Assembly (NCBI GenBank): GCA_050084515.1 | Contig: CM114273.1 | Location: 18,786,001 to 18,850,000 of the forward strand | DNA from: Blasia pusilla | Taxonomy: Eukaryota; Marchantiophyta; Marchantiopsida; Blasiales | Reading direction: 5' to 3' | DNA length: 64,000 nucleotides | In this document: positions 1 through 11,856 of the stretch, one piece after another | Layout of the letters: every line of letters begins with the position of its first letter | Numbering within the stretch: position 1 is the stretch's first letter | Program-made: the position numbers and the translations under genes | Notes under the pieces: model-generated | The model's input: only the letters and a program-made list of their open reading frames with translations | Database searches by the model: none | What the model was told of the DNA's origin: nothing

Positions 1-1300
1 TTATGTTGTAATAGTTGTATTTAAATATTTATGAGTTATATTCAATGTCTTATCAATATCTTTGGAACTTATTTAGTACCAAGGGGTCTTTTCTCAATTC
101 TCTCTCGTGGAATTGACAGCATGCTCAGGTAGATTTCCTCTCGATATCAAGAAACCTCACAAAGACCTCAACATGAAAGGTGGCTTCTCCTACTTTCAAA
201 ACTCAATCCGTCTCAGTAGGCTACTCTCTGTCAAACAGATTTCCTACAACTCATATTGATTATTTCATTGATGAGAAAGGTTTGCCTGATTCACTCTTCC
301 TTCTTGTCATCCATTTCACAGACACAAGTCGGAATGTAGAATTACCTACTCTATGTACATCTGGGACACATCCATCGTCCCTGAGGAACCCTAGTGAGAG
401 GTGGTGTCAAACATGCCATATGCCATCCTCTCGAACACCCATCATAGACTAGCATAGTGGCTGCACCATGAGCAAAACTTTGCAGACCCAAAAGAAATAC
501 TCAGACATAAGCATCGCACATCAGAATGAATGAATGATTGCTTTACTATTCCATCAAGAATGAGAAAGCTTCAAAGTGTATACAAGCTCGAGAGGGTACT
601 ACTCCCTTGCTCGGACCATTCCTACAACATGAAGACTTCGTAAGAGAATGATGATTATGCCTTCTGTCTTGCTTCTTAAATACTCGTTGGAGTAGGAGTG
701 ATCCAAAGATTCGAAGTGTTCTTGATGAAGCTGGTGTCTTTTCAGCATTTGTAACTACCTAGATCTATGGTTCTCTTAGCTTTTCCTACGATCCCTGTGA
801 ATCCGCAGAACAAAACTGTCCTAACTATCTATCTGATACAAAGGGTCGCGCCCTTTCCTAGTCTAACTGTTCTAACGGTGTGTTGCTTGAAATCACTGTC
901 ATTCTTGGCTTGGCTTCGCTGGACTTCTTGAGGATGAAGCGCTTCATTCTTCGTTCTTGTTTAAGGTGCTTCGTGCAAGAGCGAAGTACTTCTTTCTCTT
1001 CTTCTTCCTGCTTTGTTATGCTTCGTTATAGAGCAAAGCACTTCGTAGACAGAGCTTCGTTGAGCTTCGTTATCGTTTCGAAGCTTCTTGCCAAGTCTTG
1101 AGACTTCATTATTTTATTCTCCTCTCCTCTTAGGCAAATCCTTGATTTTCTATCTCTCTGCCTTGTTCTTGGAGCTTCTTGATTCACTTTAATCTAACTC
1201 ATTCCTCCTCATAGTAATAAAATCATAATCATAATGTACAAGAGTCTTCGTTGAATAAAAAGATATATTTCTTCAAAAGTACAAAATTGTGGGTATCACA
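1..1300. other. Left flank, no supported gene
   Basis: No open reading frame here has a recognisable domain or a homologous copy elsewhere in the window. The stretch 880-1110 is rich in imperfect TTCGTT and GAAGC direct repeats, which produce a short spurious reading frame. Similarity to the M-arm 3' region of the main transposon begins near 1300. This is therefore sequence outside the element, or sequence that replaced its outer end. Confidence 0.5.
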
Positions 1301-1439
1301 CTGCTCAAGACCAACTTTATGAAATGTGAACACACAAGACGATAATTGAACCAAAAGATAGTTAGTTTTTTGGAGTAAAGAGGAACTGATGTCCCTTCAT
1401 TCACATCCTAAATCTCAGAAATTGAGAAGCTGTACCCCT

Positions 1440-2520
1440 CCCAACACGTCAAAATTTTACAGGTTGCAACTCTTGCAACCCGTCGAAATCAGATGGCTTG
1501 CACCCCTTGCAAGCAAGCTCACCATAACAAAGGAAAGATTTTGAGAAGTGATTCCATTCCACCCTGCACCCACAAAAATCCAATAGGTTGGGAATCTGAA
1601 ATGGCAATCCGAAAGGTAGTAGGAATCCAGCACGTCTTAGAGAAGAAAGAAGCCTAGGACTAGTTTGATGATACTAGGGGAACGAGCCAAAAGTGAAGAA
1701 GCCCGCCATGATGCCTCAAAAGTTGGTCTCACAGGAAAAGAGTCCGATCACTCAAGCAGCCAACCTTTCGGAATCCAAAAGCTTGCTTGGAAATGGTTAA
1801 AAAGTTGCAGTGGTCAAAAAGTGAAAAGTTGCAACCCGTCAAAATCAGACAGGTTGCAAAATAAACATCTTGAGTAGCTAGACGAACACAATCTACAAGT
1901 CCAAAAAAAATATTCAGCAAACTTTTACAAACACCATTATCGTTTGAAAAAATCTTGTTCTTTATTACATAGGAACGAAGCTCGGAAATGTACATTTGAT
2001 CTAGTCTATGATTTTTTCAGCCTCGTCATCTACAAATTTACTCCTAACTCTCCTAGGTTCCTGTACAAAAGGAATGTCCTGGGATACAAGTGGCTCCTCT
2101 GGCCGATTGTAGACGGCGATCGAAAATGTTGGCGAATTAGAGAGCCTTGGCCCCCCCCTAGGTACACCATAACGGTCCCATGTAACCTGATTTGAGTCCC
2201 ACCGCCTTCCTCGGCAGTATATCTTGTACGCTCTACAAGGTGACATCCATCTAGTAGCAATATGTGCTCTATCCTTGGAAACACCATCATGGCAATCCGA
2301 TAGGTAGTAGGAATCCAACACGTCTTAGAGAAGGAGCCAAAGTGAAGAAGTCCGCCAGAATGCCTCTAAAGTTGGACTTATAGGGAAAGAGTCCGATCAC
2401 TCACGCAGCCAACGTGTCGAAATCCGACAGGTTGCCTGGAAGTGGTTAAAAAGGTGCAGAGGTCAATAAGTGAAAAGTTGCAACCCATGGGAATCCGACG
2501 GGTTGCAAAATAAAAAATCG
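1440..2520 (-). repeat. Scattered palindromes in the M-arm 3' region
   Basis: Degenerate copies of the GCAACCCGTCGG / CCGACGGGTTGC palindrome or its half-sites lie at about 1460-1520, 1840-1860, 2405-2435 and 2480-2510, between and beyond the reading frames. They are more eroded than those in the introns. Confidence 0.6.
2001..2321 (-). CDS. P module, conserved small reading frame downstream of gene M (copy III)
   Basis: About 106 residues ending in FVDDEAEKIID and a stop, with no recognised family. The same module follows gene M in four other copies (7605-7951, 29394-29709, 44740-45081, 54510-54960). A run of eight C (G on the coding strand) near 2152 changes length between copies and switches the frame. 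The alternative upstream frame, containing TQIRLHGTVMVYLGGG, looks at least as protein-like. Its last codons and 3' flank (GATGA...TAATAAAG) resemble the end of gene M exon 4, so P may be a duplicated or alternative terminal exon. Confidence 0.45.
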   Translation of the reverse strand: MLDSYYLSDCHDGVSKDRAHIATRWMSPCRAYKIYCRGRRWDSNQVTWDRYGVPRGGPRLSNSPTFSIAVYNRPEEPLVSQDIPFVQEPRRVRSKFVDDEAEKIID

Positions 2521-3394
2521 GAGTACATAGACGATCACAATCGACAAGACCAAAAAAGATATTCAGCAAACTTTTACAAACACCATCATCGTTCGAAAAA
2601 ATCTTGTCCTTTATTATATCCAAAGGAAGCTCGGAACTGTACATTTGATCTATTCTATGAATTCTTCTGTCTCGTCATCAAATAAATCCCTACTCCAAAA
2701 CGCTGCAGTAAAGCTGGGTGCTTGAGTTCTTTGAACTCACTCGTCATCGTCCGAGAGCTTTTCCAGAATTATTGTTGGCCTTGCCCTCCCGATTTTTGGA
2801 ATCGTGGGAAGTGACGATGGGGTCACTAACAATGGTGGGTCTGGAACCGGAGCTCTCAGCTTCGTAGGAGAGTTCTACGCCCCAACTAGTGTGTCGTAAT
2901 CTGCCTTTGCCTCTTTGCAAAGGTCAAACAATTCCCGCCTTCCCTCAAGGCAGAGAATGTTCCAACCACTCTGCCAGGCGCCTCTGATACTTGCCCCCGA
3001 AAGGCCCACTAAGTCGAACACCAAGTCACCCGGACTTGAGCAGAGCTCGATGAGCGTTTGCATCAAGGCTAGCGACTTTTCCCTTCCTCCAAGTAAGGGA
3101 GTACAGTCTTGCATGTAAATTCCCAAGGGGGAATTGTATAAACTATCTAAGCTATACCCATCGGAGCATGGATCCACTAGATCCAAGATCTTAAACACTT
3201 GGAAGTTGGGCTCGGGCCGAACAAAGCAGTAAACATAGGAGTGGTCCATCTGTAAAGAAGCAGGTTGGAAACAATGTCAGCAACAAGAAAGAGCTACTTG
3301 ACCGCTAGTCTACTCTCACTACAGTGACACAATGTGCAACACGTCCCCAAATAACTTTGCTTAACCCCAGAGAACTTCGTTATAGTCCTAACAT

Positions 3395-3725
3395 TGGAGC
3401 AACCTGTCGGAGTCCGACGGGTTGTTTTACAAGTGTTAGTAATTTTTTTGCCATGAGCAACCCGTCGGAAGCCGACAGGAGGTTGGCTTAGAGCAGCCCA
3501 TGGTTGGCTAAGAGCAACCCGTCGCTTTCATATGGGTTGCATCATTCCAGAAACACAAGGAAAAGCATAAGCACTTGCAACCCGTCAGGTTCCAATGGGC
3601 TGCATTCACCCAATGGAGACTTGTGATAAATTTGCAACCCGTCACTTTCAGACGGATTGCAACACCACAATCACCAGCTTAGAGGATCCAACGGGTTGGA
3701 TGCAGAGATGCAACCTATCGGAGCA
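3395..3725. repeat. Palindrome cluster in gene M intron 3 (copy III)
   Basis: Intron 3 of copy III (3757-3250) holds about six palindromes with arms GCAACCCGTC and GACGGGTTGC and variable centres. The spacers match those of intron 3 in the copies at 7050, 30300 and 55800, so the cluster is ancestral to the family. Confidence 0.8.
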
Positions 3726-5759
3726 AGAAAAATTGTATATGGATTTAGAGCCCATACCCGGATTTGACTCGTTGCCGATCAAAGTAAGAACTAGTTCTTG
3801 ATGACCCTCGATTGCGCCCTCCTCCACTTCAGCGACCTCTTCACGCACTGCAAGTTGAAGAGCTTGTCCTTGCTCCCTCCAATCAAGACCAAGAAACAAC
3901 CCCTGTCACTGAGATAAGCATTTACAAAGGAAAATAGGAGCGCGATATGGTCATAGGTAAGAGGGGCATTCTAGTTTGGGACACTGTCAGACCAATTGTC
4001 GTCCCACAAGCGTGCCCGTTTCGTTGAAGCTTCCATCCCAGCATTGTCAATTTGTCGATGGCGGGTGTCGACGCTTGCGAATTGAAACTTTGCAGCTCAT
4101 CCAGAAGATTCGTGTAGTGAATGATGACGCTTGTCCGGGTCGTTGTTTCTCTATGTCTTCCCAAGGATGATGGAGTGTATTCCACATCCTTATCTGCTCC
4201 TTGGGAAGAACCAGACGCCTCCCGCTTTCGCTTCTCCCGAGTCTACGGTCGGCTTGTAGGGGTCTCTGTAACCTTAGACTCCACTAGAGTCTTCTTGGCG
4301 GAGGACCTGGTCCGGCCCCCTTGCCCCTCTTGCCCGATCGGCGAAAATTCCCCCTCTCGCCTTGAGGTGTCAGCCTCTTTTCTGGAAGAGTCGGCCTCGA
4401 ATTCTTCGATCCCTTCGCCTTTGCTTTCAGACCTGCTGTAGATTTGTCCTTGGCGGTGACGACCTTGGACAAAAACTCCGTTGTCTCGAGGGCTTGCTCC
4501 TCCGCATGTCCTTCGAAAAAATCTTCAGGCTGCACAAAATTCAGAATTTCGTCCCTACGTGGGACCACTGCAACATAGACCACACCTAGATTTTTTTCGG
4601 TTATGTCCTCAGGGTCGTTGAAGTCCAACCAGATTGGGCAATTGTCAACCTCCCAGTCGGACATGTCTTGTGCCATCTCCATGTCGTACGTGGAAATTGC
4701 CTCTCCATCATGTGGAGAAGCCCACAATTTGCAAGCTGCCAATATTTTTTGCCAGGTACCTACATTCTTACAATGGATGAGGTACCTGAACACCATCCGT
4801 TGGGCAGTTCTTTGTCGAGATGCATCGGCCACCTGCTCTTGAAGATCTCGCTTCTTCTTTGCGAAATCCCTTTTCTTCACCTCTATTTCTTCATCCATGT
4901 CTGCCTGAGGGAGGATGTGATCCTTGAACATCGTCCTGAAGCCTGGGTTTTTCATAGGCTTGTCGTGGATGTCATCAAGCCAAAGTTCGAAATCTTCAGT
5001 ACACTCTAGGTTTGCTTCCTCCGGAACAGGCTCTATTTTTTTCAGCTCCGCTTGGAGACCCACGAGCATGGACTTCCCGAGAAGCCGCAACGCGTCCTAG
5101 AATGACCATTCACGGAGCCAATGGGAGATCACTAGATAAGAGACACCCGGAGGATGGTGTGCCGCCCTCTTTTCGGCCTCCGTGCCCTTGAGACTGATTT
5201 TCATCAATCGGATTCTCCTAAATTCCAAAATTCCAGACAAGGCAAATCTATGGACGCGGTCGAGAGACACTTTCTCCCCAATCCGACCATACGGATCTTC
5301 ATCCCTCTTCGCTGACGCTTGATTATTGCCTTCAGCTCCTTGTAGAAATCCGGGCCAAGTTTGGGGTTGAGAATGGCAATGTAGCGTTGCATCTTGCTTG
5401 CAGTGTACTTGGTAGCTGCAGATACTGCAGCTTGGATGAACTTAGCATGCTCAAACGCAGACACGTTCTCCCTCTGCTCTAGCTCCAATGAAGCGCTCTT
5501 CTTGGCGGCCTGTATCTTCGACCAGCAAAGGATTATCACGGCTGCATCTTGGGAAATAAATGTATTTGCCCAAGTCTTTTTTTTTATTTGAGCCCCCTTT
5601 GCCAGCATCTCATTTACAAGAGCGTCGCCCAAGAACCCCTTGTACTCTGTCGGGTGCGTGGTTAGCACTTTCTTCACCCGGTCGCAATCCTAGATCCAGT
5701 GGTGGGTGACGTTCCCCTCGAATACAATCTTGCACATCCAAACACACTATAAGAATTTT

Positions 5760-6240
5760 TGCTAGCTACATGGGTTCCTGCAACCCGTCGGACTCCAACA
5801 AGTTACTACATCTCATGGTCGAAATGGTAGCTAAGAGCTAAATATTGCAACTCATTGGAGTCCGACGGATTGTATTCAGATTTGTGATTGCCTAGTTACA
5901 ACCCATTGGACTCCGACGGGTTGTCAGATGATTTGTATTCAGAGAGTGGTTTCCGTGGAAAAAGTGAACATATCAACCCGTCGGAGTCCGACAGGTTGCG
6001 CAATTTGAAATAAAGCAGCAATTTGACGCCAAAAATCAAGCTCCCCTACTCCGATCACCTATCTGTGGCGCCGAATGCAACCTGTCGGAGTCCGACGAGT
6101 TGCTTTCGGCCTAAAAACATCCTAAAAACAGCGGCCAGTCAAGCAACTTGTCGGACTCCGACTAGTTGCTTTAAGGCATCCGATGTTTTGTTACCATTAG
6201 TTAAACAAATCGTCGGAGTCCGACGGTTTGCAGCAATAAA
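5760..6240. repeat. Palindrome array in gene M intron 2 (copy III)
   Basis: Intron 2 (6263 to about 5730) is largely made of palindromes about 60 bp apart. Those nearest exon 2 tend to have CTC/GAG arms and those nearer exon 3 have CCC/GGG arms, the same gradient as in the other intron 2 copies. Confidence 0.8.
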
Positions 6241-6860
6241 AAAAAAAGGAAGAGGGAACTTACGTGTTCATGGCATGCATGGCCATTTCCACCATCGCCA
6301 TGTGATGAGGGTATGGAATTAGCACGACTGCCTTCACGCAAAAATACACCTCCAATGAATTTTGGCGCTCCTTTGCAAACTGGTTCCACGCCATGAATCT
6401 GTGGTTTCCATCCCAGATGAAGAAATAGAGGTTCCGCATCCACCTGAATTCCGTCCCCTCAATCGCTCTTCTGAATTCCTGATTTCTCATCCTCCAGAAT
6501 GTGTCGAGCGCTTCCAAGTCCTTCTCCGTCACCAGCGCTTGTGTTCTATGTTGATTGTAAGGCTGAACATAGAACGGAGAGAAGCTGTCGACGTAGGATG
6601 TTGTCGCTGCCGACTATTTCAGCTTCGCTAAATCCTTGTCAGACTGAATTTTGCGGACGTACTCCATTGTCCGCAATCGGCAAAGTGGAATTCTCGGGGC
6701 GTTCCGGCCCTCCATCAATGCCATCTGCTTTACAACCTGTCACAACGGGGAAAAAGTCAATAAACTACACTCAATTGCCAATGAATTGCAACATGGGCCT
6801 TCACATAACTCAAAGATCAAAGATCGTTTCTTACCCGCTCAAAGATTGGATTGGTGTCTT

Positions 6861-7049
6861 GTTGATTTATTGTTCTCCTTTGCAGACGCCTATCTGAGTG
6901 ACAGAGGCTGCTTCTTGGTGTTGACTGGAGGGAGTGAGGACGAGCTCTTCAACCTCCAGTGCGTCAAGAGGTCGCTAAAGTGGAGGACGGGGCAATCGTG
7001 GATCATAAAAAACGAGTACCCACACCGATCCGCGACGAGTCAGATTTAG
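6861..7049 (+). pseudogene. Methyltransferase exon 3 tail (copy IV)
   Basis: Encodes the stretch after catalytic motif IV: FADAYLSDRGCFLVLTGG, the beta-strand region of beta-class methyltransferases that resembles KPGGxLLV, then NLQCVKRSLKWRTGQSWI and NEYPHRSATSQI. The usual last codon CGG before the donor is TAG here. The donor GTAAGG starts at 7050. The N-terminal side is lost at the junction with copy III. Confidence 0.6.
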
Positions 7050-7154
7050 GTAAGGCTCAATTCTTGAACTATAATCTCAATTATATTTTAATGATGTGTA
7101 TAATGAGTGTTCATCTCCGTTGAGTGAGTATAATGAGTGTCAATCTCCGTTTTT

Positions 7155-7535
7155 TTGTCCGTGAGCAACCCGTTGGAAGGCGACGGGGTTCTTTAGAGCG
7201 CCCATGCTCGGTGAGAGCAACCGTCGGTTTCCGACGGGTTGCATCTTTCCCACATACACAGGGAAAATCGTGGTGTACGCAGAATCCGCCGGAACCCGGC
7301 GGGTTGCTTTCTTTGGTTTTTCCTGTGTTTCCGAAAAAGCCGCAACCCGTCGATAGCGGCGGGTTGCTCTCAGCGCAGCATGGGTCGCTCTCCAAGAACC
7401 CGCCGCCTTCCGACGGGTTGCTCACGGAAAACAACGGAGCCCGACGGAAGTTGTTTTAGTCACGACCAATCCGTCGGAAGGCGACGGGTTGGTCCGGGAC
7501 AAAAAACCCGTCGGACTCCGGCTGAGTTGATCAGT
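7155..7535. repeat. Palindrome cluster in gene M intron 3 (copy IV)
   Basis: The intron runs from 7050 to an acceptor TTTACAG at 7598-7604 and carries about seven palindromes with well-conserved arms but different centres (GAAGG, GTTTC, GAACCC and others). Confidence 0.8.
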
Positions 7536-7604
7536 CGATGGTGAAAATGTTCTCAAGCCGACTTCTTTAGTTGCTGACATTGTTTCCAACGTGCTTATTT
7601 ACAG

Positions 7605-7951
7605 AACTCTCCTACGTCTGAGAGAACTCTCAGACGTGTTGGATTCCTACTACCTTTGCGATTGCCATAATGGTATTACCGGGGACGGAGCACATATTGA
7701 TCTTTGGATGGCTGTCACATTGCAGAGCATACAAGGTATCTTGCCGAGGAAGGCGGTGGGACTCAAATCAGGTTACATGGGACCGTTATGGTGTACCTAG
7801 GGGGCCAAGGCTCTCGTCGCCAACATTTTCGATCCCCGTCTACAATCGGCCAGAGCAGCCACTTGTATCCCAGGACATTCCTTTGGTACTGTCACCGAGG
7901 AGAGTAAGGAGTAAATTTGTAGATGACGAGGCTGAAGAAATCATAGACTAG
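7605..7951 (+). CDS. P module (copy IV), joined directly to the intron 3 acceptor
   Basis: After the acceptor at 7604 the methyltransferase exon 4 is missing and sequence of the P module follows at once, ending FVDDEAEEIID and TAG at 7949-7951. A polyadenylation-like AATAAA lies at 7986-7991. The frame is continuous from 7670. This arrangement may be a deletion, or may show that P can serve as a terminal exon. No known family is recognised. Confidence 0.45.
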
Positions 7952-8979
7952 GTCAAATGTACATTTCCGAGGTTCCTTCGGAGGTAATAAAGGACGAGAT
8001 TTTTTCAACCCATAATGATGTTTGTAAAAGTTTGCTGGAATACTTTTTTGGACTTGTGAATTGTGTTCTTTTAGCTACTCAAAATTACAATTCTGCAACC
8101 CGTATGATTTCGACGGGTTACAACTTTTTGCTTTTTGCCCACTGCAACTTTTAAACCATTTCCAGGCAAGCTGTCGGATTCCAACAGGTTGACTGCTTGA
8201 GTGATCGGACTCTTTCCCGGTGAGACCAACTTCTGACGCATTGTGGCGGGCTTCTTAACTTTTGGCTCGTTCCCCTACATTCGTCAAACCAGTTGTAGGC
8301 TTCTTTTCTTGTCTAAGATGTGTAGGATTCCTATTACCTGTCGGATTGCCATTTCGGATTCCCAACCTGTTAGATCGTCGTGGGTGCAGGGTGGAAGAAA
8401 ATCACTTCTAAAAATCTTTCCTTTCTTATGGTGAGCTTTCTTACAGGTTGGGAGGGTTGCAGCTTCTCGGTTTCTCAGCCTTAGGATCTGATGTGTTCAC
8501 ATTTCACAAAGTTGGTCTTGAGCAGACACCATTCATAACCAAGTTATGAATGGTTATGGGGCAATTTAGGGGAGGCCATGATGCAGGCAACAATCCCTAC
8601 AAAAAGAGAGGTTGGCATCCGAGTGGTCCTCCAACAAAAATACCTAGGGCACTGCTTTTTGTTGACCGAGACAGGGAATGTTAAGAAACTTAGGCTCATA
8701 TGGAGAGTGATGGAAAAATGTTTGTAGTGGTCTTATGATGTCTCCTTTTTTCTCGCCCCAGGAAAGAGGAGGTTTTTTAAGGCCAAATGTGGACCACTAA
8801 ATACTCTCTTCTAAAGATTTCCTGAATTTGAAAGCAAACAAAAATTTCAAATATGTCAAAAAGTTTTGAAGAGAGGAGGTAGATTTGGCCCTTTTTTTTT
8901 GAAGAGAGACTCTCCTCTCTTCCTCTCTTCCTCTCCTCTCTTACTCTCTTCTGCCAGAATACCAGCCCCCACGGAAACC

Positions 8980-9240
8980 GACGGGTTTCCCGAGTGTGCA
9001 ACCCGATGGAAACCGACGGGTTGCATCCAGATTTTTGGTGCAACCCGAGTGTGCAACCCGTCGGGACCCGACAGGTCACAGAGTCGTTCATGGGATGCCT
9101 CGGCCTTACAACCTCTCTGGTTCCGACGGTTTGCAATAGGTGGGTTTAAGGTTACAACCCGACGGGTCCCAGAGTCGTTTATGGGATGCCTCGGGCCTGC
9201 AACCCGTCTGGTTCCGACAGGTCGCTTATTGCTTTGACTC
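8980..9240. repeat. Palindromes in the T intron (copy at 9 kb)
   Basis: About six palindromes separated by a spacer containing TCGTTCATGGGATGCCTCGG. The same spacer marks the T introns at 17.9-18.1, 39.1-39.4 and 63.6-63.8 kb. Confidence 0.7.
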
Positions 9241-9282
9241 CTGAGTTATTTTTGTTCCCTTCTAACATTGCCGTCGTTGTAG

Positions 9283-10813
9283 GGATTGAACGTTCATGAA
9301 AATGCCCTCTGCCCCAACACAAGTGGAGCAAAAAGTGTTCATTCCTCCTGGAGGTCATCACAAGCATGCCAACGAATTTCACTTGTGGAGGCATGCCAAC
9401 GAGACCAGGCAAGAGCAATGCTCTGGTCTGCAAAGATCCCATATCTTCCTCACAAAAGGCATAACAAAAGGAAAGGGGTCAATCCACGAGAGCTCTATGT
9501 CGTATAATTGTGAGATCTGGTGATGAAAAAATGTATGTGGAAGCCTTCAACCAATGCGTAGCTGGAACTCCACTCAAGCAAGACGTACACATAGGTGGGG
9601 ATATTCGTGGGCGGGTTTCAAGTCGTCCCATACAGATGGTGGTAGAGCAGTCCGAGCGAGACTCGTGGAGACCAGATAGGTATCTTGACTTGAGCGGTGT
9701 GAAGAGGCGATCGAGGAACGAATCCGGTGATTGATTTGGATGAGGAAATTACGCTGTCCAGGTATTCACGGACCCCGCACCCATCCCAAATCCGTGATGG
9801 AGTTACTTCTCCAAAATCAGTGAATGATTTATTTCAAAAGCCCTCCATTGCTGGAAGTTCGCAACATCCTGTCACTGGGGTGGTTCAACAATATGGGATT
9901 CCGGTAATGGAGGTGGATTGCAACCTAAAACGGTGGCATATATCTCAGAGCAACCCAGGACGTGGACCCACTGCAGGGCAGGATCGATGGCATTAGGAGA
10001 GCATGCGGCACTTTCCTAAATAAGAACTGTCCAAGGACTAGACGACCACTGCTTGGGTTTTGGGGACTCAAAACCTTTGATCGTTTCACGAGGACCGGGG
10101 ATCAATTGAAGTACTTCTTCTGCCCAAATGAATCTTGCGCTTTCCGGAAGTCTTATCCGACTTCCATTGGAGCTCCCAGGAATACCCCCACGATTTGGCC
10201 CATCGCCGCAAGTACGAACTGCACTCAAGACGAAGTGGATAATCTTACAAGTGCCGGTTTCAGACTCGTAGACGGGGGAAGTTCGGAGCATGTTCGCATT
10301 ACAGAGACCTTCGCATTTCGTATTCAACCCAAGATTGATGTCAACATGTACCCGGAGAAGGTGGATGATCTCAATCCATTATTTCTGTTTGAGTCTCGAA
10401 ATGGGGTGAAGAGAAACAGAATGTGTAGTCCAATGGTGGAGAGAGCAAAGCGAATTGCATTAGCTCGGGAGGCAAAAATGGAGATCATCGCAACAAAAGA
10501 TGTCTTGAGTGGCAATGGAATAGGAAGGATGTATTGGGTCAAGAACAACATTGTAAATTCAAGTGTCACAGGGGTGTATGTGGTGCACATCTGTTGCTTT
10601 CCCACATGTTCATGTGATGACTTTGTCCAAAGAGAGACAAGTGGCAAAAGGTATTTCCCTTGTAAGCACATGTAGTATGTGTTGCTGGTAGTTTTAAGAG
10701 AGTCCGAGGTAGAAGTCCCTCAAAGAAGTGCGAAGTATTTTAAACAAACCACTTTGAGGATGCAAAATGAGGTTTTAGATTGTACTTTTATTTTTCCTCA
10801 ACCTTCACTTTGA
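9283..10813 (+). pseudogene. MULE-like transposase exon 2 with SWIM zinc finger (copy at 9 kb)
   Basis: The exon starts after a TAG acceptor at 9280-9282 and ends at TGA 10811-10813. Continuous coding from 9962 includes FFCPNESCAF and a C-terminal SWIM finger: Cys-x-Cys, 15 residues, Cys-x-His at 10607-10669. SWIM fingers are typical of Mutator-family transposases and the related FAR1 proteins. There are frameshifts near 9500, 9730 and 9990, and a TAG immediately after the SWIM His-Met. It is the C-terminal half of the gene whose N-terminal half is seen at 15199, 31703, 41696 and 61483. Confidence 0.7.
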
Positions 10814-11164
10814 GCTTGAACTCTATTCAGCCCGGGGCAAATGATAGATTTTTTCCAGACCTTGGATGGAAAAAGTGATTGGTTCCACACTTATGATTCC
10901 ATTGATTTTTCAGTTTTCTAAATTTTGTGCAATTTGCAACTTGTCGGACTCAGAGGGGTTGCCAAAATATGGAAGAGGAAAAAAAAACGGTGGGACTGCT
11001 TAATAAATGAACAAAAAAGTGCAAAAAAATTCACACAAAAAGTTTCCTCTCTTCAACCCAACGGAAACTCTCTTCAAAAAAAAGTATCTATTTCGGTTGA
11101 AGGTAGTTTCCTCTCTCCTCTCTCCTCTCTTCCTCTCTTCCTCTCCTCGTACCGCACCTCGGTT

Positions 11165-11830
11165 CCTGCAACCCGATGGAGTCCGACAGGTTGCTACACC
11201 TCATGGTCGAAATGGTAGCTAAGAGCTAAATATTGCAATCCATCGGTGTCCGACACATTGCATTCAGATTTGTGATTTCCTGGTTATAACCCGTCGGAAT
11301 CCGACGGGTTGTCAGATAATTTGTATTCAGAGAGTGGTTTCCGCGAAAAAAGTGAACATATCAACCCGTTGGACTCCGACGGGTTGTCAGATAATTTGTA
11401 TTCAGAGAGTGGTTTCCGCAAAAAAAGTGAACATATCAACCTGTCGGGGTCCGACAGGTTGCGCAATTTCAAGTAAAGCTGCAATTTGATGCCAAAAATC
11501 AAGCTCCCCTACTCCGATCACCTACCCATGGCGGTGAATGCAACCCGTCGGAGTCCGACAAGTTGCTTCCGGCCAAAAACATCCTAAGAACAGCGGCCAG
11601 TCAAGCAACTCGTCGGACTTCGACAAGTTGCTTTAGGCCAAAAACATCCTAAAAACAACGGCCAGTCAAGCAACTCGTCGGACTCCAACGAGTTGCTTTC
11701 GGCAAAAAACATCCTAAAGACAGCGGCCAGTCAAGCAACTCGTCGGACTCCAACGAGTTGCTTTAAGGCATCCGATGCTTTGTTACCACTAGTTAAACAA
11801 CTCGTTGGAGTCCGACGGTTTGCAGCAATA
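11165..11830. repeat. Palindrome array in gene M intron 2 (copy II)
   Basis: About ten palindromes with roughly 60 bp spacing. Two neighbouring units (around 11340 and 11400) share nearly identical spacers including TCAGAGAGTGGTTTCCGC, which indicates recent unit duplication. Confidence 0.8.
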
Positions 11831-11856
11831 AAAAAAAGAAGGATGAGGAAACTTAC

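Larger units (their letters stand above)
2737..6736 (-). pseudogene. Gene M copy III, exons 2-4, beta-class methyltransferase-like, broken
   Basis: Exons by comparison with other copies: exon 2 at 6736-6264, exon 3 at about 5729-3758, exon 4 at 3249-2737, ending in an acidic SDDDE tail. Exon 4 reads from DHSYVYCFVRPE to PGDLVFDLVGLSGASI, which matches motifs X and I (the AdoMet-binding part) of beta-class N6-adenine/N4-cytosine methyltransferases. The exon 3 segment that should hold catalytic motif IV is deleted near 4010. The intron 2 acceptor reads CAA where others have CAG, so splicing would shift by one base, and there is a stop after LVGA in exon 4. Exon 1 is absent. It is a decayed copy of the gene seen more fully at 60330-55270. 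Confidence 0.7.
1300..6860 (-). mobile_element. M-arm fragment of the bidirectional MULE-like element (copy III)
   Basis: A minus-strand copy of the methyltransferase arm. It runs from intron 1 of gene M (6860) through exons 2, 3 and 4 and the P module into the 3' non-coding region. The outer terminus seen in other copies (beginning GGGGGCTGGTATTCTGGCAG) is missing. At 6860/6861 it meets a plus-strand copy of the same arm tail to tail, which implies a rearrangement or nested insertion. Confidence 0.75.
6861..8970 (+). mobile_element. M-arm 3' part with intact outer terminus (copy IV)
   Basis: Contains, in order, the end of gene M exon 3, intron 3, the P module, 3' non-coding DNA and the true outer end of the M arm. 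The end is a polypyrimidine stretch closing with CTGCCAGAATACCAGCCCCC at 8951-8970. The same terminus is found at 46214 and, inverted, at 27421 and 50694, each followed by unrelated DNA, which defines the boundary. It abuts the T intron of another copy at 8971. Confidence 0.75.
8971..11160 (+). mobile_element. T-arm fragment: transposase intron, exon 2 and outer terminus
   Basis: Starts inside the T intron where the terminus of copy IV interrupts it, and runs to the T-arm end CTTCCTCTCCTCGTACCGCACCTC at 11160. After that point the intron 2 sequence of another gene M copy resumes at 11161. The fragment is therefore inserted into gene M copy II and is itself broken by copy IV. Confidence 0.7.

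Noticed and set aside
880-1101. 73-codon frame
   Set aside because: It arises from TTCGTT/GAAGC simple repeats, with no homologue in the window.
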